From: Oceaniradius stylonematis
GTDB lineage: Bacteria; Pseudomonadota; Alphaproteobacteria; Rhizobiales; Rhizobiaceae
Length of the DNA stretch: 57,464 nt
Direction: 5' to 3'
Assembly (NCBI RefSeq): GCF_003149475.2
Contig: NZ_QFWV02000004.1
Coordinates: forward strand, 243,022-300,485
Each line of letters opens with the position of its first letter. Position 1 is the stretch's first letter. Below are positions 36,859 to 45,407 of the stretch, piece by piece. The notes under the pieces are model-generated. The model was not told the origin of the DNA. It worked only from the letters and a program-made list of their open reading frames with translations, and made no database searches. Position numbers and translations under genes: made by a program.

Positions 36859-37559
36859 TTCGGCACCTCCGGGTGATCGAAGCGTTCGCCGTTGTTCCAG
36901 CCAACGGCCGAATTGCCGTGTGCGGGAATGCCGCCGGCGTCATCCAGCATCTTTGCCAGATGCATCAGGTTCCAGGTCATGAACGTGGTGTTCCGCCGCG
37001 TGAAGTCGTTGTCGAGACCGGCGCCATTGTCGCCATAGGAATCGCCCGGGCCGGCCTCGCCGATCCAGCCCGAATCGGCCTGCGGCGGCACCGTGTAGCC
37101 GATGTGCTGAAGCGCATAGAGACACGTCATCGACGCGTGCTTGATGCCGTCCTCGTCGCCGGTGACCATACAGCCCCCGACCTTGCCGTAATAGATGTAC
37201 TGGCCGGCATTGTTGCGCTGGCCCGCATGGGCGTAAAGCCGTTCGATGACGACGCGGCAGACGGACGATTCCTCGCCGAGCCAGAGCGGTGTACCGAGCA
37301 CGAGAATATGCGCATCGCGCACCTTCGGCCAAAAGATGTCGGGCCAGTCGTCGTGATCGGCGCCGTGGTCGCGCATGTCCGGCATGATACCGAACGCGAT
37401 CCGGTGATCGGCGGCGCGCAGATAGTCCACCGTGACGCCGTTCCTTTCCATGATCGCCATGGAGTTGCGCATCAGCCGTTCGGTGTGGCTCGGCCCCTGG
37501 GCGGTCGATTTCAGCGTCGTGTTGATGAACAGGGCTTTGAGGCCGGCAAAGTCGACCAT
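36855..37559 (-). CDS. Flavodoxin-like NAD(P)H-dependent FMN oxidoreductase
   Basis: The 234-residue protein has a flavodoxin-type fold: a first strand 'LKALFINTTLKSTAQGPSHT' where the loop binds the FMN phosphate, the flavin-contact 'LVLGTPLWLGEESSVCRVV', and 'YYGKVGGCMVTGDEDG'. Its reaction is not known. It sits between trpB and arsC with a 4-bp overlap to arsC, so it could supply reducing power for arsenic handling, as ArsH-type flavoproteins do, but it is not recognisably ArsH. The ATG at 37559 is preferred; a GTG at 37565 that overlaps the trpB stop is an alternative. Confidence 0.82.
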   Translation of the reverse strand: MVDFAGLKALFINTTLKSTAQGPSHTERLMRNSMAIMERNGVTVDYLRAADHRIAFGIMPDMRDHGADHDDWPDIFWPKVRDAHILVLGTPLWLGEESSVCRVVIERLYAHAGQRNNAGQYIYYGKVGGCMVTGDEDGIKHASMTCLYALQHIGYTVPPQADSGWIGEAGPGDSYGDNGAGLDNDFTRRNTTFMTWNLMHLAKMLDDAGGIPAHGNSAVGWNNGERFDHPEVPK

Positions 37560-37561
37560 CG

Positions 37562-38782
37562 TCACATCTCAAATCCCAGCCGCTTGCCGACGGCGAAGAC
37601 GTCCTTGTCGCCGCGGCCGCACAGATTCATGACGATGATCTGGTCCTTGCGCATCTTCGGTGCGCGCTTGATCACCTCGGCGAGCGCGTGGCTGGGTTCG
37701 AGCGCCGGGATGATGCCCTCGATCTTCGACAGGAGCTGGAAGGCTTCGAGCGCCTCGGTGTCCATGATCGGCACATAGTCGACGCGGCCGGTGTCCTTCA
37801 AATAGGAATGTTCGGGGCCGATGCCGGGATAGTCGAGGCCGGCCGAGATCGAATGGCCTTCCTCGATCTGTCCGTCGCCGTCCTGCAGAAGATAGGTGCG
37901 GTTGCCGTGCAGCACGCCGGGCGAACCGGCGGTCAGCGAGGCGCAGTGCTCGTCCGTGTCGAGCCCCTTGCCGCCCGCTTCGACGCCGACCATCTGCACA
38001 TTGCGGTCGTCGAGGAACGGATGAAACAGGCCGATCGCGTTGGAGCCGCCGCCGACGGCGGCGACCAGCATGTCCGGCAGCCGGCCCTCGATTTCAAGCA
38101 GCTGCTCCCTGGCCTCCTTGCCGATGACCGACTGGAACTCGCGCACCATCTCCGGATAGGGGTGCGGGCCGGCGGCGGTGCCGATGATGTAGTAGGTGCT
38201 CTCGACATTGGTGACCCAGTCGCGCAGCGCCTCGTTCATGGCGTCCTTGAGGGTGCCGTTTCCGGCCGTCACCGGGGTCACCTCGGCGCCCAAGAGCTTC
38301 ATGCGGAAGACGTTCGGTGCCTGCCGGTCGATGTCGGTGGCGCCCATATAGACATGGCAGGGAAAGCCGAACCGCGCGGCGACCGTGGCCGAGGCCACGC
38401 CATGCTGGCCGGCGCCGGTTTCGGCGATGATCCGCGTCTTGCCCATGCGCTTGGCCAACAGGATCTGGCCCAGGCAATTGTTGATCTTGTGCGAGCCGGT
38501 GTGGTTCAGCTCGTCGCGCTTGAAGTAGATTTTCGCGCCGCCCAGATGCTCGGTCAGCCGCTCGGCGAAATAGATCGGCGAGGGCCGGCCGGTATAGTGC
38601 GTGTTCAGATGCTGCAATTCGGCCTGAAACTCCGGATCGGTCTTGGCCTGGTTCCACTTGTCCTGCAGGTCGAGGATCAGCGGCATCAGCGTCTCGGCGA
38701 CGAAGCGGCCACCGAAAATGCCGAACATGCCCTGCTCGTCAGGACCTGTGCGAAAAGAATTGGGTTCAGGTGGCTTGTTCAT
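37562..38782 (-). CDS. trpB: Tryptophan synthase beta chain
   Basis: TrpB condenses indole with serine to make tryptophan using pyridoxal phosphate. The 406-residue protein has '[28 protein letters not shown]', the PLP lysine in HTGSHKINN, '[11 protein letters not shown]' for substrate contact, and the phosphate-binding GGGSNAIG. The ATG at 38782 lies 2 bp after the trpF stop, so the two are coupled; a TTG 6 bp upstream is less likely. Confidence 0.97.
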   Translation of the reverse strand: MNKPPEPNSFRTGPDEQGMFGIFGGRFVAETLMPLILDLQDKWNQAKTDPEFQAELQHLNTHYTGRPSPIYFAERLTEHLGGAKIYFKRDELNHTGSHKINNCLGQILLAKRMGKTRIIAETGAGQHGVASATVAARFGFPCHVYMGATDIDRQAPNVFRMKLLGAEVTPVTAGNGTLKDAMNEALRDWVTNVESTYYIIGTAAGPHPYPEMVREFQSVIGKEAREQLLEIEGRLPDMLVAAVGGGSNAIGLFHPFLDDRNVQMVGVEAGGKGLDTDEHCASLTAGSPGVLHGNRTYLLQDGDGQIEEGHSISAGLDYPGIGPEHSYLKDTGRVDYVPIMDTEALEAFQLLSKIEGIIPALEPSHALAEVIKRAPKMRKDQIIVMNLCGRGDKDVFAVGKRLGFEM

Positions 38783-38784
38783 CG

Positions 38785-39462
38785 TCAAACTCCCAAAGCG
38801 GCGGTCTGCCGCTGTTCGCGCGCCTCGGCGACCGCCAGAAAAAACGCCTCGATCAGGCCCGCGTCCTTGATGCCCGGCGCGCTTTCGACGCCCGAGGACA
38901 CGTCGATCCCCGGCGGGCCGGCGATCCCGAGCGCCTCGCCCACATTGCCGGCATCGAGCCCGCCGGACAGCATATAGTCCGTGTCCGCGTCAAGCGAGGC
39001 AAGGAGCGACCAATCGAAGCTGACGCCATTGCCTCCGGGAAGGTCCGATCCTTTTGGCGGATTGGCGTCGAGCAGGAACCTGTCGGCGACGCCGCGATAG
39101 GCGTCCAGCTTTTTCAGGTCATCGCGACCGGAAATGGCGAACGCCTTCATCACCGGCAGGCCATGGCGCGCCCTGACCGCGGCGACCCGTTCGGGGCTTT
39201 CGCTTCCATGCAATTGCAACATGTCGGGCCGGACCGTCCGGACGATCCGGTCGAGCATGGCGTCGTCCGCATCGACCGTTACGGCGACCGTCACAACGCC
39301 GGCCGCCTTGGCCCGCGCTGCCAATGGCGCCGCAGCGTCCGGCGCCACGTTGCGCGGCGATCTCTCGAAGAAGATGAAACCGGCATGGCTCGCGCCGCCG
39401 GCTGCCGCCGCGTCGATGGCGTCCGGTGTCGAAAGTCCGCAGATCTTGATGTCGAGGCTCAT
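38785..39462 (-). CDS. trpF: Phosphoribosylanthranilate isomerase
   Basis: TrpF isomerises phosphoribosylanthranilate in tryptophan synthesis. The 225-residue protein has the N-terminal [19 protein letters not shown] with the catalytic Cys, 'LQLHGSE', the catalytic-acid region '[19 protein letters not shown]' and the C-terminal '[11 protein letters not shown]' phosphate-binding site. It is the first gene of the trpF-trpB-flavoprotein-arsC-trpA-accD-folC operon. Its promoter must lie in the 167-bp region shared with the divergent RiPP-like genes. Confidence 0.96.
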   Translation of the reverse strand: MSLDIKICGLSTPDAIDAAAAGGASHAGFIFFERSPRNVAPDAAAPLAARAKAAGVVTVAVTVDADDAMLDRIVRTVRPDMLQLHGSESPERVAAVRARHGLPVMKAFAISGRDDLKKLDAYRGVADRFLLDANPPKGSDLPGGNGVSFDWSLLASLDADTDYMLSGGLDAGNVGEALGIAGPPGIDVSSGVESAPGIKDAGLIEAFFLAVAEAREQRQTAALGV

Positions 39463-39555
39463 GCAGGCGCCTTAGCGCGCACGGTTCAGCGAGTCGAGCA
39501 TTTGATCAGCCCGGCGCCATGCCGGACGAGGTCGCCGACTGGTCGATCTATTTGT

Positions 39556-39580
39556 GAAAGAGAACAAAATTGACTCTTTC
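39556..39580 (+). promoter_or_regulatory. Candidate operator/promoter of the RiPP-like cassette
   Basis: A perfect inverted repeat GAAAGAG-11 bp-CTCTTTC (39556-39562 and 39574-39580) lies in an AT-rich patch between trpF and the precursor gene. It overlaps TTGACT (39570-39575), which matches a -35 element; no good -10 is obvious at the right spacing. Arms whose centres are about 18 bp apart suit a dimeric repressor or activator. Confidence 0.45.
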
Positions 39581-39629
39581 CAATACTTGTATCACCCTCA
39601 GAATGTTTCCGTTAAAGGAGATTTGGTCC

Positions 39630-39905
39630 ATGCCTAAAAGAGAAATCACTGCACGAAAGCTGATTGGCGAAAAGCGCTATGCCGAACTCAAAGAGCGCTA
39701 CGATGCGTTTGTCGGTCAGGCGATCGTCGACAAACTCGTGGAGCCGGACATGCTGTCGGGCTTCCCTCCCTTGGGGATTCACGCCGAAGGGCCGCACTAC
39801 GAGCAGGAAGGCGGCGATTACGATCAGTCCACCGGCGGCAATCACAGCCAGACCGGCGGCGGCAGCTACAAGCAAGCGGCTCCCAAGACCGAAGAGTTCC
39901 GCTAA
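39630..39905 (+). CDS. Candidate RiPP precursor peptide with four [Y/H]-x-Q motifs
   Basis: This 91-residue peptide has no recognised enzymatic domain. Residues 1-50 are charged and probably helical (MPKREITARKLIGEKRYAEL), like a leader. Residues 51-85 are Gly-rich and carry four regularly spaced three-residue motifs: Y57-E-Q59, Y64-D-Q66, H72-S-Q74 and Y80-K-Q82, at steps of 7, 8 and 8 residues. An aromatic residue two places before a polar residue is the substrate pattern of three-residue cyclophane-forming radical SAM enzymes, and such an enzyme is encoded 15 bp downstream. AAGGAG lies 9 bases before the ATG at 39630; the frame extends 20 codons upstream without a better signal. The RiPP role is inferred from arrangement and motif pattern. 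Confidence 0.78.
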   Translation: MPKREITARKLIGEKRYAELKERYDAFVGQAIVDKLVEPDMLSGFPPLGIHAEGPHYEQEGGDYDQSTGGNHSQTGGGSYKQAAPKTEEFR

Positions 39906-39920
39906 GCCGGCCGCGCCACA

Positions 39921-41171
39921 ATGCCCCCTGGTCTGACCGGCGCGGCCACGACGCGACGCCATGCGGCCGTGCCCTCGATCCGGACGCTTCAGGTCGTGTT
40001 GAAGGTGGCCGAGCGCTGCAACATCAACTGCAGCTACTGCTATTATTTCAACATGGGCGAGACATCGGCGCTGGACCGTCCGGCGCTGATCAGTCTCGAT
40101 ACGGTGGCCTCGCTCGCGCGCTGGATACGTGAGGGTTGCGCGGAACTGGGCATCGGGCGCGTGATGGTCTCGTTCCACGGCGGCGAGCCGCTGCTCCTCA
40201 AGCCCGCGCGCTTCTCCGCGGCGTGCACGCTCCTGCGCGAAACGATCGAGCCGGTCGCCAAGGTTTCCTTTGCCGTGCAGACCAACGGCACGATTCTCAG
40301 CCGGCAATGGCTCGATATCTTCGCCGAGCACCGCATCCATGTCGGCGTCAGCATCGATGGCGACCGCGGCGCCAATGACCGTTTCCGCCTGACCAAGGAC
40401 GGACGGTCTACCTTCGACACGGTCGACGAGACGATCCGGACCCTGGTTGCCTGGTCCGGCGGCAATCAGGCTCTCGGCCCGTCGACGATCTCCGTTCTTG
40501 ATCATCGCAACGACTATGGCGCCATCTATCGCTACCTGCGGTCGCTCGGCATCATGAACATGAGCTTTCTCCTGCCCGACCGCAGCCACGATCAGGGGTT
40601 CAGTGCCGACGATGGCGATGCGGAGAGCTATGGCCGGTGCCTGTCGGATCTGTTCCAAGCCTGGTTCGCCGAGGACAATCCCGATGTGAATGTGCGGCAG
40701 GTCAAGGAGGTCATCCGGCATTTCCAGAACACGGAAAAAGGCCCGCCCGAACCGCCGGGCGAAGACAAGATCGCCTACCAGATCATCGTCGCGCAGAGCG
40801 ACGGAACCGTGTCGGTCGACGATTCGCTCATCCCCGCCCTTGACTGGTTCAAGGGCACGCCACGCGTGGCCATCGCGGACACGTCGCTGCCCGACTTCCT
40901 CGCCGATCGGGTTTTTGGAGAGATCCGGCGCGCAAACAACACGATCGCCACCGCCTGCCGAGACTGCGATTGGCGCGGCGTGTGCCGCAGCGGCGATCTC
41001 GAAAACCGTTACGCCGACGGCATGGGGTTCGACAATCCGTCCGTCTACTGCAGCGGTTACCAGCGGTTTTTCACCGACGTCTGTGGAACGCTGCTTGCCA
41101 ACAACTATCCGGTCGATCTGCTGGAAGATCGCATCGAGCAATCATTCGCCGCGGTCGACGCGCATGTTTGA
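39921..41171 (+). CDS. Radical SAM/SPASM peptide maturase (cyclophane-forming type, putative)
   Basis: The 416-residue protein has the radical SAM cluster motif C33-x3-C37-x2-C40 (RCNINCSYCYYF), then SFHGGEPLLLKP, 'VQTNGTIL' and 'GVSIDGDRGANDRFR'. A C-terminal SPASM-like region has C346-x2-C349-x5-C355, C377 and C388 with GDLENRYADGMGFDNPSVYC, the arrangement of maturases that crosslink peptide side chains. It probably binds auxiliary iron-sulfur clusters and installs crosslinks on the preceding peptide. Public databases have named several cyclophane-forming maturase families (for example FxsB, XyeB, GrrM/OscB, YhhB), and I cannot tell which is nearest. No good ribosome site precedes the ATG, so translation may depend on coupling to the precursor 15 bp upstream. 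Confidence 0.88.
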   Translation: MPPGLTGAATTRRHAAVPSIRTLQVVLKVAERCNINCSYCYYFNMGETSALDRPALISLDTVASLARWIREGCAELGIGRVMVSFHGGEPLLLKPARFSAACTLLRETIEPVAKVSFAVQTNGTILSRQWLDIFAEHRIHVGVSIDGDRGANDRFRLTKDGRSTFDTVDETIRTLVAWSGGNQALGPSTISVLDHRNDYGAIYRYLRSLGIMNMSFLLPDRSHDQGFSADDGDAESYGRCLSDLFQAWFAEDNPDVNVRQVKEVIRHFQNTEKGPPEPPGEDKIAYQIIVAQSDGTVSVDDSLIPALDWFKGTPRVAIADTSLPDFLADRVFGEIRRANNTIATACRDCDWRGVCRSGDLENRYADGMGFDNPSVYCSGYQRFFTDVCGTLLANNYPVDLLEDRIEQSFAAVDAHV

Positions 41172-41205
41172 ATGAAGCCTGGCGTGGCCGGCACGGTGGG
41201 GCCGG

Positions 41206-41949
41206 TCAGAACACGATCGACTGCAGTTTCGACCCGTTGCGCTTGAGCCAGGCCTTGCAGCGCTTCGTGTCCGGGCAGAGCTCCTCGCACAGCGCCCAGA
41301 AGCGCGCGCCGTGGTTCATCTCGCGCAGATGCGCCACCTCGTGGGCGACCAGATAGTCGATCACCCGCGGCGGCGCCATGGCGATCCGCCAGGAAAAGGA
41401 CAGGTTGCCCTCCGACGAGCAGGAACCCCAGCGGCTGACCGTGTCCTTGAACCGGACCGCGCGCGCCGGCCGGCCGACGGTGGCGGCATGGCGGGCCACC
41501 AGCGGCTCGATGCGCTCCCTGGCGGTCTTCTTCAGAAAATCGGCGACACGGCGCGGCAAATGTTCCGGCGCGCCGAAGACGACCAGTTCGGGGCCGTTCG
41601 CCCCGTCCTCGATCCGCGTGACGCCGCGGCCGGGCCGGTGGACGATCAGATGGTTGACGCCCAGCACCGGCAGCTTAATGCCCGGCCGCACCTGCGGGCG
41701 ATCGGGCATCTTGGCGATCTTGCCGGCGAGCCAGCCCTCGTGACGGGCCAGAAACCGGTCGATCTCCGCTTGCGCCATGCCGGGCGGCACGGTGACCTTC
41801 AGACCGCGATCGCCGGGCTGTATGCGCAGCGTCAGCCGCTTGGCGCGGGGGTTTTCGACGATCGAGAGCGGCAGCGTCCGGCCAGCCACCTGGTGGCTGT
41901 CCGGACGTTGCTCGTGTCGGCGCCGTGCGCGCGTCAGGCCGAAAACCAT
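41206..41949 (-). CDS. YgjP/SprT-type zinc metallopeptidase (M48-like, DUF45)
   Basis: The 247-residue protein is a small cytoplasmic zinc metallopeptidase with the HExxH site in 'YLVAHEVAHLREMNHGARFW', the usual DUF45/YgjP signature, and the family segment 'SRWGSCSSEGNLSFSWRIAMAP' before it. It has no signal peptide. Its gene converges on the maturase gene with a 34-bp gap and is common in rhizobia without any RiPP cluster, so a role as leader peptidase is possible but not supported by operon structure. Confidence 0.88.
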   Translation of the reverse strand: MVFGLTRARRRHEQRPDSHQVAGRTLPLSIVENPRAKRLTLRIQPGDRGLKVTVPPGMAQAEIDRFLARHEGWLAGKIAKMPDRPQVRPGIKLPVLGVNHLIVHRPGRGVTRIEDGANGPELVVFGAPEHLPRRVADFLKKTARERIEPLVARHAATVGRPARAVRFKDTVSRWGSCSSEGNLSFSWRIAMAPPRVIDYLVAHEVAHLREMNHGARFWALCEELCPDTKRCKAWLKRNGSKLQSIVF

Positions 41950-42101
41950 GGGGTGTTCATAGCGTGATTCGGCGGCGCGCCTAACAGCGAAACCGGACCT
42001 GCGCGAAGCAGCTCCGGCCGGCCCGCCAACGCCGGGAGAGGTCCCGACGTCGCGGTTTGTGTGCCGGCGCCATCACAGGACGGCGCCCGGTTCTTTGCGT
42101 A

Positions 42102-42563
42102 TCAGCTCTCGTCCGATCCCTTGACGTTCGGGACCGAAGTGCCCTTGGCGCCATTGCCGGCGTCGGCATCCATGTCGCGACCGCGTGCCGCCATGAACTG
42201 GTCGAATTCTTTCTGGTCCTTGGCGCGGCGCAGTTCGCGCAGATAGTCATCGAACTCCTTGCGCATTTCGTCGAGCTTGCGGCGCTCTTCCTCGATGCGC
42301 TTGAGTTCGGCATCGCGCCAGTCGTCAAAGGCGACGTTGCCGGTGCGCGGTGCCATGTTGGCGGAACGGCCGCAACGGCTCCAATTGCGGGACATGGCAT
42401 CGGTGGCGCGGTTGACGTCACCCTTCCAGCCATCCAGCCGGTCGCCCCAGAGAATGTAGGCCAGCATCGCCAGGCCCAGCGGCCAGAAGACGATGAAACC
42501 CAGCACCATCAGGCCGATGGTGGCCGGCGTCCACGCGGGACGGATCAAGGCAGTCTGTGTCAT
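42102..42563 (-). CDS. DUF2852 domain-containing protein
   Basis: The 153-residue protein has one or two N-terminal membrane segments (about 14-42, ATIGLMVLGFIVFWPLGLAMLAYILWG) followed by a charged region likely to form a coiled coil (about 78-115, LKRIEEERRKLDEMRKEFDDYL). This is the DUF2852 architecture of rhizobia, whose function is unknown. The ATG at 42563 gives the usual start MTQTALIRPAWTPA; the open frame extends 22 codons upstream. The gaps on both sides (152 and 126 bp) hold nothing I can name except a weak GC-rich dyad after the stop without a T tract. Confidence 0.87.
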   Translation of the reverse strand: MTQTALIRPAWTPATIGLMVLGFIVFWPLGLAMLAYILWGDRLDGWKGDVNRATDAMSRNWSRCGRSANMAPRTGNVAFDDWRDAELKRIEEERRKLDEMRKEFDDYLRELRRAKDQKEFDQFMAARGRDMDADAGNGAKGTSVPNVKGSDES

Positions 42564-42689
42564 GTTCGAACACCCCATTTTTGCCTGGCGATAAAGGCTC
42601 GCCACGGTTCTGAGGTGGTGACCGAACACCTGCTCTGCAAGCGCTTTTGGCCGGTTTTTCGGCGGACAATCGTTAAATTTTGTTCAGAT

Positions 42690-43832
42690 TCAGCGTTTTG
42701 CCAGCGCCAGAAAATGCACCGCGAGACCCAGCATCAGGCCCCAGAAGGCGGCGCCGATGCCGAAAAAGACAATGCCTGAGGCGGTGATGGCAAAGGTGGT
42801 CATCGCCGGAATGCGGTCGCGTTCCTCGGCGACGGCAATGCGGGTGGAGTTGGCCAGCGGCCCGAGCAGCGCGATGCCCAGAACCAGCGCAATCAGCGAG
42901 GCGGGCAGCACGGTGACAAGCGCCACGAACGAGGCGCCGAACAGCGCGAACACGATATAGATGAGGCCGTACCAGATGCCCGTGACCCAGCGCTTGTGCG
43001 GATCGGGATGGGCGTCTTCGCCGGTGCAGATGGCCGCGGTCACGGCGGCGAGATTGGTCGATGAGGCGCCCAGAAAGCCGGTCAAGGTCGAGAAGACGCC
43101 GGTGACGGCGATCACCGGCCCGGCCGGCGGGCGATAGCCGTCGGCGCGGAGCACCGCCAGGCCGGGCAGGTTCTGCGAGGCCATGGTGACGACGTAGAGC
43201 GGTACGGCGAGGCCGAAGAACGAGCCGACCGATATCTCCGGCACGACGAAGGCGAGCGACGAGGTCTCGATGGTGATGTCGCCTTCGGTCATGCCGCCAA
43301 GCAGCGCCCAGGCAATGCCGACGAACAGCACGCCGATCACCGCCAGCTGCGCGTCATAGGTGCGCAGCACGAAAAATCCGGCGGCCAGCGGCAGGATGAA
43401 GGCCGGATCGATGGTGGCCGCCTGCGCGCCGGCGACGACGAAGGGCAAAAGGATGCCGCCGAGCATGCCGGCGGAGATCGCGCCGGGAATGGCTTCGACC
43501 AGCCGCATCAGCGGCCGGAACAGGCCGGTGGCGATCGTCAGGAGCCCCGCCGCGACGAAGGCGCCGACCGCTTCGTTCATGGAGTATCCCGTGCTTGCCG
43601 TCACCAGCGCCAGGCCGGCGATCGACCAGGCGGCGATGATCGGCATGCGAAACCAGATGGTCAGGATCAGGGTCTCGATGGCCACCGCGATGCATATTGC
43701 GGTGATCCAGCTTGCCGTCTGGGCCTCGGTTGCGCCGACAGACTGGGCTGCGCCAAGCACCAGCGCCATCGTGCCGCCGAAACCGACGAATGAGGCGACA
43801 AGCGCCGCCGACAGGGCCGAAAAACGAAACAT
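42690..43832 (-). CDS. benE: Benzoate/H+ symporter BenE family transporter
   Basis: The 380-residue protein is a 12-helix-type inner-membrane transporter of the BenE family (MFRFSALSAALVASFVGFGG, 'AVTGVFSTLTGFLGASSTNLAAVTAAICTGEDAHPDP', the latter being the most conserved family stretch). Members take up benzoate or related compounds with protons, but there are no ben/cat catabolic genes nearby, so the substrate is open. The start at 43832 lies 2 bp from the stop of the upstream hydrolase, so the two are probably co-transcribed. Confidence 0.9.
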   Translation of the reverse strand: MFRFSALSAALVASFVGFGGTMALVLGAAQSVGATEAQTASWITAICIAVAIETLILTIWFRMPIIAAWSIAGLALVTASTGYSMNEAVGAFVAAGLLTIATGLFRPLMRLVEAIPGAISAGMLGGILLPFVVAGAQAATIDPAFILPLAAGFFVLRTYDAQLAVIGVLFVGIAWALLGGMTEGDITIETSSLAFVVPEISVGSFFGLAVPLYVVTMASQNLPGLAVLRADGYRPPAGPVIAVTGVFSTLTGFLGASSTNLAAVTAAICTGEDAHPDPHKRWVTGIWYGLIYIVFALFGASFVALVTVLPASLIALVLGIALLGPLANSTRIAVAEERDRIPAMTTFAITASGIVFFGIGAAFWGLMLGLAVHFLALAKR

Positions 43833-43834
43833 GG

Positions 43835-44620
43835 TCAGCCCTGGCCGCCTCCCTGGCCGCCGGACTTGCCCGCAAGCGCGCCGGCGGCATCGAGCATCAT
43901 GGCGATGTCCTGCGGCCGCGACAGGCGGTGATCGCCATCCTTGACGTAGCTGATCACCGCATCGTCCTTGGACAGAAGCTCGAACAGACGCTGCGCATGC
44001 TGCCACGGCACGTCGGGATCGGCCTGGCCCTGAATGATGCGCACCGGGCAGTGCGTGTCTATGGGCCCGGTCATGACGCGGTTGTTGCGGCCATCCTCGA
44101 ACAGGTCCCGCGTGAAGATGTTCGGCTCGGGCCCGTATGGCGTCGGCTCGGCGAAATAGCCCTGCTCTTGCAGATCCCGCTTTTGCGCGCCGGTCAGCTT
44201 GGGCTCATGCAGCTCGCTGGTGAAGTCGGGCGCGGGCGCCAGCAGCAGCAGCCCTGCGATCGGATCGCCGACACCGCCCCGGTTGAGTTCGGCGACCATG
44301 CGCAGCGCGATCCACGCGCCCATTGACGAACCGACAAGGACCAGCGGCGGAGCGCAGACGTTTTCGGTCACCGCGAGCGCCTCGCCGAGCCAGCGCGAGA
44401 TCGTGCCGGCCCGGAAATCGCCACCCGACCGGCCATGGCCCGAATAGTCGAACCGGGTGCAGGCCATGGCGTGCTCGCCGCACCAGCGGTCCAGTTCGAC
44501 GGCCTTTGTGCCGTCCATGTCGGATCGGTAACCGCCGAGCCAGACGAAGTTCGGCGCGCCGCCCGTGCGGTGGCACACGGCGATCTCGGCGCCGTCCACG
44601 GTCAGCGATTGTTCGTCCAT
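43835..44620 (-). CDS. Alpha/beta hydrolase, ABHD10-like
   Basis: The 261-residue protein is a cytoplasmic alpha/beta hydrolase with the nucleophile elbow VGSSMGAWIAL, an acid in the 'RIIQGQADPDVPW' loop and the histidine in DGDHRLSRPQD. The opening 'WLGGYRSDMDGTKAVELDRWC' and 'CTRFDYSGHGRSGGDF' resemble mitochondrial ABHD10 thioesterases, whose bacterial relatives often lie beside infC in rhizobia. GGAGGAG precedes the ATG at 44620, which fixes the start although the frame extends 63 codons upstream. The C-terminus is a short Gly/Gln tail. Confidence 0.9.
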   Translation of the reverse strand: MDEQSLTVDGAEIAVCHRTGGAPNFVWLGGYRSDMDGTKAVELDRWCGEHAMACTRFDYSGHGRSGGDFRAGTISRWLGEALAVTENVCAPPLVLVGSSMGAWIALRMVAELNRGGVGDPIAGLLLLAPAPDFTSELHEPKLTGAQKRDLQEQGYFAEPTPYGPEPNIFTRDLFEDGRNNRVMTGPIDTHCPVRIIQGQADPDVPWQHAQRLFELLSKDDAVISYVKDGDHRLSRPQDIAMMLDAAGALAGKSGGQGGGQG

Positions 44621-44844
44621 CTCGCGCTCCTCCGGCGGTCCCTGCGCCATCGTCCGCCTTATGAGGGGTTGCATCGGACCTGTGAAGCCATCACATGGCC
44701 GAATGCGTCCGGCCGGATCAATGCAACAAACGGCCCAAGGCAGGTGATTTGCGGACACGTTCATGCTATGGACCTGCCGTCCGCACCCCGGCCAGCCGGC
44801 TCGGACCATGAACCCTTCCGGTCAATATCAAGGAGATTACGACC

Positions 44845-45381
44845 ATTCGCAGACCATTCAGAGCGCCACCGCCGCAAAAGTCCGGCCCGCCCGCCAATGA
44901 CGACATTCGCGATCCAGAAGTGCAGCTTATCGACGCCGACGGCGAAAACAGGGGCATAACCGAGACGCTCGAAGCGCGACGCATGGCCGAAGATGCCGGC
45001 CTCGATCTCGTGCTGATCTCACCCAACGCCAAGCCGCCGGTCGCCAAGATTCTCGATCTGGGCAAACTGAAATACGAACAGCAGAAGAAGGCGGCGGCCG
45101 CGCGCAAGAAGCAGAAGACCGTCGAGGTCAAGGAAGTGAAGATGCGCCCGAACATCGACACCCACGACTATGAGGTGAAGATGAAGGCGGTGAAGCGCTT
45201 CTTCGAGGATGGCGACAAGGTCAAGGTCACGCTGCGCTTCCGCGGCCGCGAGATGGCACACCAGCAGCTCGGCATGCAGCTTCTGCAGAAGGTGCGCGAG
45301 GAAGTCGGCGATATCTCAAAGGTCGAAGCCGAGCCCAGGCTTGAGGGGCGACAGATGATGATGGTTCTGGCGCCGAAATAG
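44845..45381 (+). CDS. infC: Translation initiation factor IF-3 with an ATT start codon
   Basis: IF-3 binds the 30S subunit and discriminates against non-canonical starts. The mature N-terminal sequence [13 protein letters not shown], then the '[16 protein letters not shown]' domain and the C-domain with '[30 protein letters not shown]', are clear. No in-frame ATG, GTG or TTG precedes the conserved N-terminus. An ATT at 44845 has AAGGAG 9 bases upstream, giving 178 residues. ATT is the rare start used by infC in other bacteria for self-repression. Starting at the first GTG (44920) would lose the conserved N-terminal 25 residues. Confidence 0.95.
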   Translation: MRRPFRAPPPQKSGPPANDDIRDPEVQLIDADGENRGITETLEARRMAEDAGLDLVLISPNAKPPVAKILDLGKLKYEQQKKAAAARKKQKTVEVKEVKMRPNIDTHDYEVKMKAVKRFFEDGDKVKVTLRFRGREMAHQQLGMQLLQKVREEVGDISKVEAEPRLEGRQMMMVLAPK

Positions 45382-45407
45382 AGCGGCACACATCGCGCCA
45401 TGCAATG

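Noticed and set aside
36436-37559. A complete arsenic resistance operon
   Set aside because: Only arsC and an unassigned flavoprotein are present; there is no arsR, arsB, acr3 or recognisable arsH.
39570-39629. A longer precursor start with 20 extra codons
   Set aside because: The upstream part coincides with the promoter-like AT-rich dyad and lacks a ribosome site, while AAGGAG is correctly placed for the ATG at 39630.
41206-41949. The YgjP-like metallopeptidase as the RiPP leader protease
   Set aside because: It is on the opposite strand, is not co-transcribed with the cassette, has no export signal, and occurs widely in genomes without such a peptide.
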